Shown here: positions 28,644 to 36,762 of the stretch, piece by piece | Position numbering within the stretch: the stretch's first letter is position 1 | How the letters are laid out: every line of letters starts with the position of its first letter | From: Enteroscipio rubneri | Lineage (GTDB): Bacteria > Actinomycetota > Coriobacteriia > Coriobacteriales > Eggerthellaceae | DNA: 64,000 nucleotides | Reading direction: 5' to 3' | Assembly (NCBI RefSeq): GCF_002899715.1 | Contig: NZ_PPEK01000015.1 | Location: 1-64,000, forward strand | The notes under the pieces: generated by a model | Database searches by the model: none | Seen by the model: the letters and a program-made list of their open reading frames with translations, nothing else | What the model was told of the DNA's origin: nothing | Position numbers and translations under genes: made by a program

Positions 28644-29423
28644 CTATACGTAAAGGATGAATTTCTTCTCGAGCTTGCGGAATGTGAAGTAGCCGATGAG
28701 CAGCGCAGCCACGCCCATTCCGAGGCAGATCAGGTTCTCCGTGAGTCCTGGCGTCTGGCCCCACAGGGCGATCTCGCGCAAGTAGGTGACGTAGTGGTAC
28801 ATGGGGTTGAAGTTCATGACCGGCACCATCCAGTCCGGAAGAATGCTCACGGGATAGAACAGCGGCGTTGCGTACGTCCAGGCGGTTATCACTACGCTCC
28901 ACAAATGACCGATGTCACGGAAGAACACGACGAGCGCAGAGAGAAGGAATCCCAGCCCTGCACTGAACAGAAGGACGTACAGCAGCAGCAGGGGGAGGAA
29001 CAGCAGGTTGACGGTGGGCGCCACCTGGAAGTAGATCATAACAACGGCGACCGCGATAAGCGAGAGGCAGTAGTTCACCAGTTGGAACAGCACCTTTTCG
29101 AGAGGAAACAGGATCTTCTCGATGCGGATCTTCTTGATAAGCGACGACGAATCGATGATCGAGTTCATGGCGGTGGTGGTGGAATCGGCCATGAGCGTGA
29201 AAAGCGTGCTGCCCAGAATCAGATACAAGGGGAAGTTCTCGATGTCGAACCGGAAAAATGTGCTGAACACGGCCGAAAGCACGCACATCATGAGGAACGG
29301 ATTGAGCACCGACCACACCACACCCAAAGCGCTGCGGCGATATTTCAGCTTGAAGTCCTTCGACACCAACGAGGTGAGAATGAACCAATTCCGGCGCATT
29401 TCAGGTTTCGATATGCTGCGCAA
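28644..29423 (-). CDS. ABC-2 type polysaccharide export permease (Wzm/TagG-like)
   Basis: A 259-residue membrane protein with six predicted helices. It starts with a soluble NWFILTSLVSKDFKLKYR and then SALGVVWSVLNPFLMM, the standard opening of Wzm/TagG permeases. It forms the channel through which a lipid-linked polymer passes, driven by the ATPase encoded directly downstream; the two genes are nine bases apart. The presence of both this transporter and a Wzx flippase in one locus suggests two export routes. Length and helix pattern are normal. Confidence 0.9.
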   Translation of the reverse strand: MRSISKPEMRRNWFILTSLVSKDFKLKYRRSALGVVWSVLNPFLMMCVLSAVFSTFFRFDIENFPLYLILGSTLFTLMADSTTTAMNSIIDSSSLIKKIRIEKILFPLEKVLFQLVNYCLSLIAVAVVMIYFQVAPTVNLLFLPLLLLYVLLFSAGLGFLLSALVVFFRDIGHLWSVVITAWTYATPLFYPVSILPDWMVPVMNFNPMYHYVTYLREIALWGQTPGLTENLICLGMGVAALLIGYFTFRKLEKKFILYV

Positions 29424-29478
29424 AGCAAATGCCTTCCCGTGTTGATTCGCTGAGCGGAATCCCCGTACATCGTAGAGT

Positions 29479-29497
29479 GCAAGTATAGCCTACTTGC
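29479..29497. repeat. Inverted repeat in divergent promoter region
   Basis: GCAAGTA and TACTTGC flank a five-base centre, in the 235-base gap between the divergent ABC exporter and GlfT2-like genes. This is a plausible operator, or a short hairpin in the leader of the minus-strand transcript. No regulator gene lies beside it. Confidence 0.4.
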
Positions 29498-29658
29498 CGA
29501 TGCCGAAAGCGAAAGCATATAACGATTATATGGAACTGTCTTGCGGTTTGGCCTGGAGGTAGCTGCCGATTTCCACGCTATACGGTAGGGTGGAGGTATT
29601 CTTTTCCGACACCGTGCGCGAGCCGACGGATTATGCGGCCGGCCCAATGGAGGCAGCG

Positions 29659-31521
29659 ATGACGAGCCATAAGCTTTCGAACGTCATGTTGAAGGTGGAC
29701 GACCATATGTCCGCATACCCGCAGGCGTACTATCGGGCGGAAGGCTCGGCAACGTTCGATGCGGGGGCGCTTGCGTTCTCAGGAACGGTTGACTTCCTGG
29801 CCTACTTCAACGCCTGCTCCGTCAAAAAATGGCGTACCTATGCGGAAATCGAGTCGGTTCGGCTGCGTCTCGTTTTGTCGGGCGATCGGTGCATGCTGCG
29901 TTTTCGCGGGATTGCGAGCGGCGATGACGAGCCGACATCGCTTGGGGAAGACTTGATCTTGAAAGGGGATGAAGCGTGCTGCGTTCGTGCGGAAGGCGAT
30001 CGCTTCATCTTCGACGTGTCTTTGCCCGAAAGCGACAAGGATATCGTCGCATTCGAGCTCGAATCGAGTGGAGCGACGAAGCTGCACGAAGCCTACTATC
30101 ATGCTGACGTGGACGACGCGGACATCAATCCCGTTCGGCTTGCCTTGGCCACGACCACGTTCAAAAAAGAGCAGTATATCGTTCCGAACATCGGCCTCGT
30201 CAAGCGCGAGGTTCTGGGTTCCGACGATCCGATAGCTGAAGCATTCCATATGTTCGTCGTCGATAATGGGCGCACGCTCGATGCCGAGGAACTCAGCGAC
30301 GACGGCGTGACGGTTCTGCCAAACCCCAACGTCGGAGGAGCCGGCGGATTCGCGCGCGGCATGATGGAGGCGCTGGCATCCGAGGAGGGCTTCACGCACG
30401 TGCTACTCATGGACGACGACGTCATCGTATCGCCGGAGAGCCTGAAGCGCACGTTCAACCTGCTCGCGCTCGCGAAGGGAAGGTACCGCAGCGCGTTCAT
30501 TAACGGCGCCATGCTGGCTGTCGAGGAGCCGAACCTGCAATTCGAGGACGTGTCGTTCGTCCGCGACACTGGAGCGTACGCTCGCATTAAAGAAGACCTG
30601 CACATCGATCGCGCGCAGGATATCGCAGACAACGAGGCCATCAGCGTCGAGGTGCCGAAGGCATACGGCGCCTGGTGGTACAGCTGCATCCCGTTGTCTG
30701 TCGTGCGCGAGAAGGGTCTGCCGTTGCCGTTATTCGTCCGCTGCGACGACGTCGAGTACGGCATGCGTGCCGAGCCCGTCTACATGACCATGAACGGCAT
30801 CTGCGTGTGGCATGAAGGGTTCGAGGGCCGGTTCCGCCCTTCGGTCGACTGCTACCAGTACGTGCGCAACTTCCTCATCATGATCGCGATGGACGACTGC
30901 GCTTCCGAAAAGCTGTTCGTCACGCGCCTCGGGCGCAACATCCGCCTGCATCTTCGCACGATGTCCTACGACACGGTGGAGCTGTTCCTGGACGGCTTCG
31001 AGGACTACCTCAAGGGGCCGGACTATCTGGCGCATGTGAGCGGCGAGAAGCTGATGAAGACGAACGGGGCGAAGAACGAGAAGCTTGTGCCGGTGGGGGA
31101 GCTCGACCAAGACACGATAGCATCGCTGAAAATCGTTCCAGGCAACTTGGACGGCGGCGTGCGCAAGGACAGCTTGCTAAAATTGTGGCGCACGCTACCC
31201 TACGATCGCCACTACCTCCCCGATGCCTTCCTGCGCGATCGCCCCGAAGCGGTGTTCTACAGCGGCCTCTCGACGCTCGGCGCCTATACGATGGGCGCGA
31301 AGACGCTCGTTGCGCTCGATCTGGGCGGCAAGAACGGTTGCGTGCGCCATATGGACAAGGATCGCTGGAGGGGCCTGAAGCGTCGCTGGTCCGATCTGAA
31401 AAAGGACTATCGCGCGCGTGGCGACAAGGTGCGCGCGTCCTATAAGGCGGCGAAGCCCTATCTCGTCTCGTGGGAGTTCTGGAACGAGTATTTAGGAACG
31501 GACTTGAATCCAAGAGGATAG
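29659..31521 (+). CDS. GlfT2-like galactofuranosyltransferase homologue
   Basis: A 620-residue GT2 enzyme with the three-part plan of GlfT2: an N-terminal beta-rich domain (about 1-160), a GT-A core with TTTFKKEQYIVPNI and THVLLMDDDVIVSPES (the DDD metal site), and a helical C-terminal region. In mycobacteria GlfT2 polymerises galactofuranose from UDP-Galf. Other features are NPNVGGAGGFARGM and VWHEGFEGRF, the latter near the expected catalytic His. ATG 29659 has GGAGG five bases before it; the longer GTG 29590 form lacks such a site. No UDP-galactopyranose mutase is in the window. Confidence 0.8.
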   Translation: MTSHKLSNVMLKVDDHMSAYPQAYYRAEGSATFDAGALAFSGTVDFLAYFNACSVKKWRTYAEIESVRLRLVLSGDRCMLRFRGIASGDDEPTSLGEDLILKGDEACCVRAEGDRFIFDVSLPESDKDIVAFELESSGATKLHEAYYHADVDDADINPVRLALATTTFKKEQYIVPNIGLVKREVLGSDDPIAEAFHMFVVDNGRTLDAEELSDDGVTVLPNPNVGGAGGFARGMMEALASEEGFTHVLLMDDDVIVSPESLKRTFNLLALAKGRYRSAFINGAMLAVEEPNLQFEDVSFVRDTGAYARIKEDLHIDRAQDIADNEAISVEVPKAYGAWWYSCIPLSVVREKGLPLPLFVRCDDVEYGMRAEPVYMTMNGICVWHEGFEGRFRPSVDCYQYVRNFLIMIAMDDCASEKLFVTRLGRNIRLHLRTMSYDTVELFLDGFEDYLKGPDYLAHVSGEKLMKTNGAKNEKLVPVGELDQDTIASLKIVPGNLDGGVRKDSLLKLWRTLPYDRHYLPDAFLRDRPEAVFYSGLSTLGAYTMGAKTLVALDLGGKNGCVRHMDKDRWRGLKRRWSDLKKDYRARGDKVRASYKAAKPYLVSWEFWNEYLGTDLNPRG

Positions 31522-31589
31522 TCGAAGACGGAAGATGCCATTCGCTCTGCGATGGCCTTCGATATCCGACAACGAATTGCCAAGTGCCC

Positions 31590-32534
31590 CTATTGCACGT
31601 CGTGGGACGGCAGGCTCTCCTCCGTACCTGCATCCACGTACTCGATCTCGGGGTGGAACCCGAAGCCTTCCAGGTTGCCCTGCAGAATGGTGCGCCAGCG
31701 CTCGAGCTTCTTCGACTTCGCCTTGGTCAGCACGAGAACGGTATGGTACAAGCCCCTGACGACGATATACGCGTAGCCCTTGAGGCCCTCGCGCCGGTAC
31801 AGTACCACGTCGTTGCGGTACGCCAGCTTGTAGCGCGCGATCTTCTCCTCGGAGTCCAACGCGATGTTTCCCACGCCGTTGCTCTTGGACGCATGGGTCA
31901 CGACGCTCTTGCCGACCACGTAGCAGGGGTGCGCGCGCGAGATTCGCCGCGTGAACTCCCAGTCGTCGCTCCAGATGAAGAAGTCCTTGATGGGCAGGCC
32001 CAGCTCTTTGATGATCGCCGCGGGCACGAACAGCGACACGAACGAAGCGAGCGTCGCGGGCTGCAGCTTGGGTGCGAAGTCGACGATGCTGCGCGTCAGA
32101 GGGTGGCGCTGCACGTTCATCGTGCAGATGCCGCCGTCCGTCCAGCGGACCACGCTCGAGAGGTAGCCGTAGTCTCCTCCGAGCCGGGCGTCTGCGCGCA
32201 GGAGCTCCAGCAGCGTGTCCTCGTGGGGCATGCAGTCGTCGTCCATGATCCAGACGTAGTCGCAGCCCAGCTCGACCGCTTTGCGCATTCCGCAGTTGAA
32301 GCCGCCGGCGCCGCCCAGGTTGGATCCCGTGTTGGAATACCAGATGCCGCCCTCTTGTATGAGCTCGTCGAGCGCCTCGCGGGTGCCGTCGGTGCTCGCG
32401 TTGTCCACCACGATGACCTCGAGTTCGGCTTCGGGGAACTCTGCCCGATGATTCTGCGCCTGAAGGCGCTGGAGGCACTGCAGCAGCAGTTCTTTCCGGT
32501 TGTACGTCACGACCACTGCCGCGATACGGCTCAT
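31590..32534 (-). CDS. GlfT1-like GT2 glycosyltransferase
   Basis: A 314-residue GT-A enzyme. IAAVVVTYNRKELLLQCLQ, then VVDNASTDGT, NLGGAGGFNCGM and the metal site VWIMDDDCMPHED. The GGAGGF loop plus DDD is shared with GlfT1/GlfT2-type galactofuranosyltransferases and rhamnosyl GT2 enzymes. FFIWSDDWEFTRRI is the likely acceptor or base region. It converges on the GlfT2-like gene, so the pair may start and extend one galactofuranose-containing chain. GC content is high here, unlike the pse region. Confidence 0.8.
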   Translation of the reverse strand: MSRIAAVVVTYNRKELLLQCLQRLQAQNHRAEFPEAELEVIVVDNASTDGTREALDELIQEGGIWYSNTGSNLGGAGGFNCGMRKAVELGCDYVWIMDDDCMPHEDTLLELLRADARLGGDYGYLSSVVRWTDGGICTMNVQRHPLTRSIVDFAPKLQPATLASFVSLFVPAAIIKELGLPIKDFFIWSDDWEFTRRISRAHPCYVVGKSVVTHASKSNGVGNIALDSEEKIARYKLAYRNDVVLYRREGLKGYAYIVVRGLYHTVLVLTKAKSKKLERWRTILQGNLEGFGFHPEIEYVDAGTEESLPSHDVQ

Positions 32535-32609
32535 TGCGTCTCCGCCTTTCGTTGCAAAACGGGGTGGGGTGCTCGTTGCATGGTTCCTGTCGGCATGGAG
32601 CGCGCGCCC

Positions 32610-33704
32610 CTACCTATTCGCCTTCAGGCGCGCGAACAGATTCGTGCTGTGGCGGCGCACCCACGAGATGAACGCGCCCTCCCACATGGTCAGGCGCGCG
32701 TCGCCTCGGCGCAGCGGTGCGAGCATGAGCTTCATCATGGTCGAGCGGGGCTGCGCCTTCGCGAGCGCGTCTTTCGCGTGCGGGGTGGAGATCATGCGCT
32801 CGATCTCGGCTCGCTTCTCGGCTTTGGGCAGCGTGCAGCTCTTGTTGGTGACGTTCTCGACGCATCCCACAAGGCGCTCGGCATAGCGCCGCGCCAGAAA
32901 CTCCCGGATCTCGTCCGAGTCGAGCCCCCATTGGCCGTACAGCTCGCAGAGCCACCGATGCTCCTCCTCGCGCTTGCCGTACATGTCGCTGCGGTACTTT
33001 GTGTTCTCGCTTTCGGCCCGCGCGCGGAGGAAGTGGTAGTAGCGCTCGGGAATGCAGCCCACATGCTCGATATCGCGGATGACGTCCAGATTGAAGGGGA
33101 GGTCGTCCCAGAACGTCTCGGGAAACACGATGCCGTGCTCGTACAGATAGGAGCGGCGGTAGAGCTTGTTCCACGGCGCGTACAAAAGCTGCGCGTCGAA
33201 TAGCCGGTGTGCGTGCTCGCGAAATTGCTGCTGCGTCCCGTACACCGCGTCCGGAGCAGTGCGCAGTTCGCGGTAGAACTTGTCGTCGCCGTAGTAGGTG
33301 TCGATGTAGAAGCCTGCCACCACCAAATCGAGCGCATGCTCGGCCGCGAGCCGGTGCATGTCCTCGAGCATGGTCGGCTCGCACCAGTCGTCGCCGTCCA
33401 TGAAGTAGAGGAACTCGCCCGTCGCCTGGGCGATGGCGGTGTTCCGGGCGCGCGCCGCGCCCCCGTTCCGCTGGTGGATCGCCTTGACGCGCCCGTCCTC
33501 GGCAGCCAGCTCGTCGCAGATCGCCCCCGTCGCGTCGGTGCTGCCGTCGTCGACGATCAGCAGCTCGAAATCCTCCAGCGTTTGCCGTTGCAGCGATTGC
33601 ACGGCGCGGTGAAGCCACGCCTCGACGTTGTAGGCGGGAATGATGATGCTGATAACAGGGCGGTGCGCCACGGACGGCCTTTCCAAAAGCGTGCAAGCGA
33701 ACAT
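32610..33704 (-). CDS. Glycosyltransferase family 2 protein
   Basis: A 364-residue GT-A enzyme with ISIIIPAYNVEAWLHRAVQS, IVDDGSTDAT, NGGAARARNTAI and FMDGDDWCEP. The C-terminal half is helical and basic, ending ISWVRRHSTNLFARLKANR. I choose ATG 33704; upstream in-frame codons would run into the promoter region and lack conservation. It is 75 bases upstream of the GlfT1-like gene on the same strand, so the two are probably one transcript. It diverges from the TagO/WecA-like gene, sharing a short promoter region. Confidence 0.85.
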   Translation of the reverse strand: MFACTLLERPSVAHRPVISIIIPAYNVEAWLHRAVQSLQRQTLEDFELLIVDDGSTDATGAICDELAAEDGRVKAIHQRNGGAARARNTAIAQATGEFLYFMDGDDWCEPTMLEDMHRLAAEHALDLVVAGFYIDTYYGDDKFYRELRTAPDAVYGTQQQFREHAHRLFDAQLLYAPWNKLYRRSYLYEHGIVFPETFWDDLPFNLDVIRDIEHVGCIPERYYHFLRARAESENTKYRSDMYGKREEEHRWLCELYGQWGLDSDEIREFLARRYAERLVGCVENVTNKSCTLPKAEKRAEIERMISTPHAKDALAKAQPRSTMMKLMLAPLRRGDARLTMWEGAFISWVRRHSTNLFARLKANR

Positions 33705-33731
33705 GCCTATAGTCAATTCTAAACGAAACGT

Positions 33732-33737
33732 TATAAT
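33732..33737 (+). promoter_or_regulatory. Probable -10 for the TagO/WecA-like gene
   Basis: A TATAAT hexamer 65 bases before ATG 33802, within an AT-rich patch between divergent genes. The -35 region is weak. On the minus strand the same patch gives TATTAT, which could serve the GT2 gene. Confidence 0.45.
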
Positions 33738-33801
33738 ATTCCTTCGGTGCGGCGTCAATTCGAAAAAATGGCAGAGATTGCCGAGACAAGGAGTGTGGTG
33801 C

Positions 33802-35019
33802 ATGAACCTGGTCGAGTGCCTCGCGCTCTTCGTGCTCGCCGCACTCGCGACCATGCTCCTCGTCCCCGCGGCGAAGCGTTTGGCCGTCAGGTTCGATGCC
33901 ATCGACTATCCCAGCGCACGCCGTGTGAACAAAGAGCCCGTTCCCCGCATGGGCGGCGTGGCCATGCTCGGCGGCCTTCTCGTCGCCCTGCTCGCGGTCT
34001 TTGTAGGCATGTGCGTACTCGGCTGGGCCGATCCTTTCGTACCGCACCCGTCTCTCAAGGTGAATTATATCGGCGTCGGAGCGGGTGTGCTATTCATGTT
34101 CGCTGTGGGCGTGGTCGACGACGTGGTCGATTTGAAGCCGAAGACGAAGCTGGCGGGGCAGGTGGCGGCCGCATGCATCGTCGTGGCCTCGGGGCTGTTG
34201 CTCTCGAGCGTGCGCAATCCGTTCGGTGCGGGCTTCTTGGAATTTGGCTGGTTCTCGTATCCGCTCACCGTGTTCTACCTTGTCGCATTCGCGAACGTCA
34301 TCAACCTCATCGATGGGCTCGATGGGCTCGCCGCCGGGATCACGGCCATCTCGGCGTTCACGCTCTTCGCGTTTGCCGTGCTCACGTTCCGTCCCGATGC
34401 AGCTATCATGTCCATTGCGCTCGCCGGCGTCTGCGTCGGATTTCTCAGGTACAATTTCCACCCTGCATCCATCTTCATGGGCGATTCCGGTGCGCTGCTC
34501 CTCGGGTTCTCGCTTGGCATCGTGTCGCTGTTTGCGGTGGCGCGTTCGGCGGCGTTCGTGTCGCTGCTCGTGCCGCTTCTGGCCGCGGGTGTACCCATCA
34601 TTGACACGGCGCTTGCTATTGTGCGCCGCACGCGTGCGCATAAGCCCATCGACCAGGCAGACAGCGGGCACATTCATCATCGGCTTATGGAGACGGGCTT
34701 TTCTCAGCGTGCTACGACGCTCATCATGTGGGGTTGGACGGCGGTGCTCGCGCTGTGCGGCGTGCTCATCACGCGACTGAGCGGCATGGGGCGTATCGTC
34801 GTATTCTGCATCGCTGCGGGCGTCACGGCGTATGGAGTGCTCAAGTTGCATCTGCTCGATCCCGTCTTGCTCCACCACTACCATCCCCGAAAAAAAACGA
34901 AGCGCGGGCGCGCCGATGGGGATGGCCGTACGGACGAGGAGGCCGGGGGATCGGACTCTGAAGGAGGATCTGGGCGCGACGAAAACGAAGGTGCTGGGAG
35001 CGGAACGCCCCGCTCGTAA
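33802..35019 (+). CDS. Undecaprenyl-phosphate sugar-1-phosphate transferase (WecA/TagO-like)
   Basis: A 405-residue member of the MraY/WecA superfamily with about ten or eleven membrane helices. Motifs run in order: VPRMGGVAMLGG, the magnesium-binding VVDDVVDLKPKTKL, NVINLIDGLDGLAAG, FMGDSGALLLG and the late HIHHRL. It moves GlcNAc-1-phosphate (or a related sugar) from UDP-sugar to undecaprenyl phosphate, so it probably starts the glycans built by this locus. ATG 33802 has AAGGAG at good spacing. The last 50 residues are polar, charged and probably disordered (EEAGGSDSEGGS), longer than usual. Confidence 0.9.
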   Translation: MNLVECLALFVLAALATMLLVPAAKRLAVRFDAIDYPSARRVNKEPVPRMGGVAMLGGLLVALLAVFVGMCVLGWADPFVPHPSLKVNYIGVGAGVLFMFAVGVVDDVVDLKPKTKLAGQVAAACIVVASGLLLSSVRNPFGAGFLEFGWFSYPLTVFYLVAFANVINLIDGLDGLAAGITAISAFTLFAFAVLTFRPDAAIMSIALAGVCVGFLRYNFHPASIFMGDSGALLLGFSLGIVSLFAVARSAAFVSLLVPLLAAGVPIIDTALAIVRRTRAHKPIDQADSGHIHHRLMETGFSQRATTLIMWGWTAVLALCGVLITRLSGMGRIVVFCIAAGVTAYGVLKLHLLDPVLLHHYHPRKKTKRGRADGDGRTDEEAGGSDSEGGSGRDENEGAGSGTPRS

Positions 35020-35046
35020 GTCTCGCTCGAAGACGGCTTTGGCTCT

Positions 35047-35406
35047 CTACATGCGCTTCAGTTGCTCCACCCCGATGAGCGCCGAGGCGTGCGTCTCGCG
35101 CACCAGGCCCATCAGGGAATGTGCCGTGGTCATATCGCCGCAGCGCAGTGCTTCGGTCATATCGCTGGCCGCGCGGTAGAGGTTTCCCAGCGAGAGGTTG
35201 CCGGCTACTCCCTTGAGCGCATGCGCATGGTGGTACGCCCCTTCGACGTCGTTGCGGTCGATCGCGTCGTTCAAAGCGGCGAAGTGGGGATCGTCGCCGA
35301 ATTTGACAGCTATCCGCTTGTAGAGCTCCTTGTTGCCGCCGAAGCGCTCAATGGCCTCGTCATAATCCACTCCGTTTGCGGCCAGTAGATCCTCGCTCAT
35401 GGTCAT
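35047..35406 (-). CDS. Stand-alone histidine phosphotransfer (HPt) protein
   Basis: A 119-residue four-helix HPt domain. AHALKGVAGNLSL carries the phospho-accepting His62. GNKELYKRIAVKF and the later helices fit the family. Such proteins pass phosphate between a hybrid histidine kinase and a response regulator; neither is in the window. ATG 35406 and ATG 35400 are both possible; GGAAGG is better spaced for the second. It lies tail to tail with the WecA-like gene. Confidence 0.85.
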   Translation of the reverse strand: MTMSEDLLAANGVDYDEAIERFGGNKELYKRIAVKFGDDPHFAALNDAIDRNDVEGAYHHAHALKGVAGNLSLGNLYRAASDMTEALRCGDMTTAHSLMGLVRETHASALIGVEQLKRM

Positions 35407-35688
35407 CCTTCCGTATTACGGTTGCCCTGCGCGCGATCCGCCTCTGCGCGACAGGGGCGGAGTATAGAGCTCACACGCTGCGAGCGTCGAGGCGGAGTGC
35501 GAATTGTCATAGATTTGTTGAATTTTAATGCCGCGGCCCGTTTGGGCGTGTTTCCGACCGGAACGCCGTTTCGCGTCTTCGGGGTCTCCTGCTCGGTACA
35601 TGGCAATTGTGCGAACAGTCAGCAAGGCTATCTGTATTATAGATATCTGATGTTTGGGGATTCGCATAGCGTTTCCCCGGATCGACCA
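35407..35688. other. Non-coding stretch upstream of the met operon region
   Basis: Between the HPt gene and the leader promoter I see no credible gene. The short frames lack Shine-Dalgarno sites and codon bias. It should hold the minus-strand HPt promoter, but no clear sigma-70 pair stands out. Confidence 0.4.
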
Positions 35689-35716
35689 TTGACTCAGCGT
35701 TCGTTTCCCGTAAGAT
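35689..35716 (+). promoter_or_regulatory. Promoter for the metNIQ leader
   Basis: TTGACT (35689-35694), a 16-base spacer and TAAGAT (35711-35716). Initiation would fall at about 35722-35725, at or just before an ATG, which predicts a leaderless message. Confidence 0.6.
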
Positions 35717-35724
35717 ACCCAACT

Positions 35725-35808
35725 ATGAGTTCGCGTTTCGCGCATACCGTGGCCATGTGCATGCCCAAGCCTGGGCCTCTCGGCGCATTCGCTGAGGCCC
35801 AGGCCTAG
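35725..35808 (+). CDS. Putative leaderless leader peptide with Met-Cys-Met
   Basis: A 27-codon frame starts at ATG 35725, about nine bases after the -10 element, and ends at TAG 35806-35808. It reads HTVAMCMPKPGP in the middle, with Met at codons 11 and 13 and Cys at 12. Those codons lie just before the left arm of a GC-rich hairpin. A ribosome held there for lack of Met-tRNA would cover the left arm. That geometry fits ribosome-mediated attenuation of the methionine importer downstream. No homology supports it, and three such codons in a short frame could be chance. Confidence 0.4.
   Translation: MSSRFAHTVAMCMPKPGPLGAFAEAQA
35769..35804 (+). terminator. GC-rich hairpin, possible attenuator before metN
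   Basis: GCCTGGGCCTC (35769-35779) pairs perfectly with GAGGCCCAGGC (35794-35804) across a 14-base loop. No U-run follows, so it would be a non-classical terminator. It overlaps the last half of the leader-peptide frame. Confidence 0.5.
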
Positions 35809-35814
35809 CTTCCG

Positions 35815-35844
35815 TGCGGCCTTCGTCTATAATAAATGGCCGCA
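35815..35844. repeat. Inverted repeat around a TATAAT
   Basis: TGCGGCC (35815-35821) and GGCCGCA (35838-35844) flank a TATAAT at 35828-35833. It could be an operator over a second metN promoter or a second leader hairpin. No -35 hexamer is evident for that -10. Confidence 0.4.
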
Positions 35845-35885
35845 TTTCCGCAACAAGGACGAAACGACGACCGATCGAGACCACC

Positions 35886-36761
35886 ATGATCCAGTTACAG
35901 CATCTGAGCAAGACCTACGAAGGCAGCGCCGAGACGGCCCATCATGCCCTGCGCGATGTCGACCTCGCAATCGCCGACGGCGACGTGTTCGGCATCATCG
36001 GCGCCTCGGGCGCGGGCAAGTCTACGCTTGTGCGGTGCATCAACCTGCTCGAACGTCCGACCGGAGGCCGTATCCTCATCGACGGCCGAGACGTGACGGA
36101 TCTGTCCGGCAAGCAGCTTTTGGAGCTGCGCTCCTCCATCGGCATGATCTTCCAGAACTTCAGCCTGTTTCAGCAGCGCACCGTGCTGCGCAACGTGACA
36201 TTCCCGCTGGAGCTTCGCCACGAGAAGAAGGAGCCGCGTGAGAAACGAGCGCGCGAACTGCTCGAGCTCGTGGGGCTGGGCGATCTGGCCGACCGCTATC
36301 CCAGTCAGCTCTCCGGCGGCCAGCAGCAGCGCGTCGCCATTGCTCGAGCGCTTGCCAACAATCCCGCCATCATGTTGTGCGACGAGGCTACGAGCGCGCT
36401 CGACACGCGCTCGACGGTCTCTATTCTGAAGCTGCTCGCCGACATCAACCGCGACCTCGGCGTCACGATGGTGGTCATCACACATTCGCTGGCTGTGGCG
36501 CAGAAGGTGTGCAACCGCATCGCGGTTATCGACGGCGGGCGCATCGTGGAGGAAGGGCTTACGGCGGAGGTGTTCGCAAACCCGCAGAGTCCGGTGACCC
36601 GTGAGCTGATCGAGAACGATAGCCTGTCGGGCGATCTAGCGGCGTGGAAGGAGCCTGAGCCGTCCGAAGGGAACCGGCTGGATGATCCTGCTACGGGTTC
36701 TCTGGAGCTTGTCGACGCGCCTGGGAACCCTGCGGTTCGCCTCGATCGGCAGGGGAGGTAG
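35886..36761 (+). CDS. metN: Methionine ABC importer ATPase, MetN-like without NIL domain
   Basis: A 291-residue ABC ATPase. IGASGAGKSTLVRCINLLERPTGG-type sequence spans Walker A, SQLSGGQQQRVAIARAL is the signature, IMLCDEATSALD is Walker B and VVITHSL the H-loop. It powers uptake by MetI/MetQ encoded downstream. Usual MetN proteins run to about 340 residues and end in a NIL domain that binds methionine and shuts the transporter. Here the last 60 residues are a low-complexity polar tail with no such fold visible. Start ATG 35886 begins IQLQHLSKTY; an upstream in-frame ATG at 35814 lacks support. Confidence 0.88.
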   Translation: MIQLQHLSKTYEGSAETAHHALRDVDLAIADGDVFGIIGASGAGKSTLVRCINLLERPTGGRILIDGRDVTDLSGKQLLELRSSIGMIFQNFSLFQQRTVLRNVTFPLELRHEKKEPREKRARELLELVGLGDLADRYPSQLSGGQQQRVAIARALANNPAIMLCDEATSALDTRSTVSILKLLADINRDLGVTMVVITHSLAVAQKVCNRIAVIDGGRIVEEGLTAEVFANPQSPVTRELIENDSLSGDLAAWKEPEPSEGNRLDDPATGSLELVDAPGNPAVRLDRQGR

Positions 36762-36762
36762 C

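Noticed and set aside
31470-33203. 577-residue plus-strand open frame
   Set aside because: It lies antisense to the GlfT1-like and GT2 genes, has no family motif, and reflects stop-poor antisense frames in GC-rich DNA.
32614-34047. 477-residue minus-strand open frame
   Set aside because: It overlaps the GT2 gene in another frame and the TagO-like gene antisense; the product is Arg/Ala-rich nonsense.
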